A stretch of DNA of 64,000 bases from positions 9,780,377 through 9,844,376 of the forward strand of contig CP016211.1 in NCBI GenBank assembly GCA_001931535.1. The letters are read 5' to 3'. The DNA is from Minicystis rosea (GTDB lineage Bacteria; Myxococcota_A; Polyangia; Polyangiales; Polyangiaceae). Numbering within the stretch: position 1 is the stretch's first letter; each line of letters begins with the position of its first letter. Shown here piece after piece: positions 63,847 to 64,000 of this stretch. Position numbers and translations under genes: made by a program. The notes below the pieces were generated by a model. It ran no database searches, was not told the DNA's origin, and saw only the letters and a list, made by a program, of their open reading frames with translations.

Positions 63847-64000
63847 ATGTCGGAGCAGACCTATTTCCGGTTCGACGAGGTCTTCGACGCCGAGGAGTAC
63901 CTCCACTTCTACGAGGACACGCTGCGCGACGAGGACACGCCGCGACAGGTCGATTTCCTGGAGCGGACGCTCGCCCTCACGCCGGGCGCGCGCATCGTCG
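63847..64000 (+). CDS. Start of a SAM-dependent methyltransferase, truncated by window end
   Basis: 51 codons from ATG 63847 to the edge. MSEQTYFRFDEVFDAEEYLHFYEDTLRDEDT and VDFLERTLALTPGARIV end just where motif I (usually D-x-x-x-G-x-G) of a class I methyltransferase would begin. The identification rests on this N-terminal pattern only. Confidence 0.6.
   Translation, partial: MSEQTYFRFDEVFDAEEYLHFYEDTLRDEDTPRQVDFLERTLALTPGARIV

Overview
The window is chromosomal DNA of a high-GC Gram-negative bacterium, most likely a myxobacterium of the Polyangiales (Sorangium/Polyangium-like). The signs are strong G/C bias at third codon positions, frequent GTG starts, at least twelve predicted lipoproteins (several Cys-rich), four Hanks-type Ser/Thr kinases, a large secreted protein with a MYXO-CTERM-like tail, and an MXAN_5187-like membrane protein. 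There is no phage, conjugation, insertion sequence, CRISPR or rRNA/tRNA signal. It reads as ordinary chromosome with several lineage-specific fusions.

Layout. 0-7.3 kb: lipoproteins, a sugar-nucleotide epimerase, then a tightly spaced operon (GT2 glycosyltransferase, methyltransferase, YbhN-like membrane protein, DUF2079 membrane protein) probably making or exporting a lipid-linked glycan, and a UspA protein. 7.4-14.7 kb: a CysA-like ABC ATPase without permeases, a repeat-rich stretch, secreted proteins (a GH71/99-like MYXO-CTERM protein and Cys-rich lipoproteins) and an HPF/RaiA-cold-shock fusion. 14.8-26.5 kb: S9 peptidase, cysteine synthase, Rep/UvrD helicase, animal-type heme peroxidase, glutathione peroxidase, sulfite reductase divergent from a Cys/Met-metabolism PLP enzyme, and an RluA pseudouridine synthase. 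Together with CysA and thioredoxin reductase (49.4 kb), this is a sulfur and redox theme.

26.5-35 kb: a Ser/Thr kinase fused to a macro domain, two unrecognised small genes, a GH35 beta-galactosidase, a globin divergent from an unusual diiron-oxidase-like/cupin fusion with perfect palindromes between them, a MAPEG protein and a Gly-Gly-Tyr repeat lipoprotein. 35-44.7 kb: Mpl (peptidoglycan recycling) overlapping an inositol monophosphatase, a 6S RNA gene with promoter and terminator, a trehalose-6-phosphate synthase/phosphatase fusion, a membrane Ser/Thr kinase and a three-PAS histidine kinase. 44.9-52 kb: an envelope operon (cupredoxin-like protein with lost copper ligands, MXAN_5187-like sensor, FadL-type porin) and an operon of trxB, family 4 uracil-DNA glycosylase and DUF2085. 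52-64 kb: an Ala/Glu/Lys-rich low-complexity protein, lipoproteins, a malonyl-CoA synthetase-like enzyme, two overlapping Ser/Thr kinases, an extensin-like peptidase, a CPBP glutamic protease that could be a myxosortase, and the start of a methyltransferase.

Non-coding structure is rich: the 6S RNA, two dispersed hairpin or repeat families with three copies each, an 81-bp tandem repeat, several strong hairpins between convergent genes, and palindromic candidate operators. No biosynthetic, defence or mobile gene cluster stands out. The most unusual items are the kinase-macro fusion, the diiron/cupin fusion beside a globin, the MYXO-CTERM substrate with a candidate processing protease, and the GGY-repeat lipoprotein.
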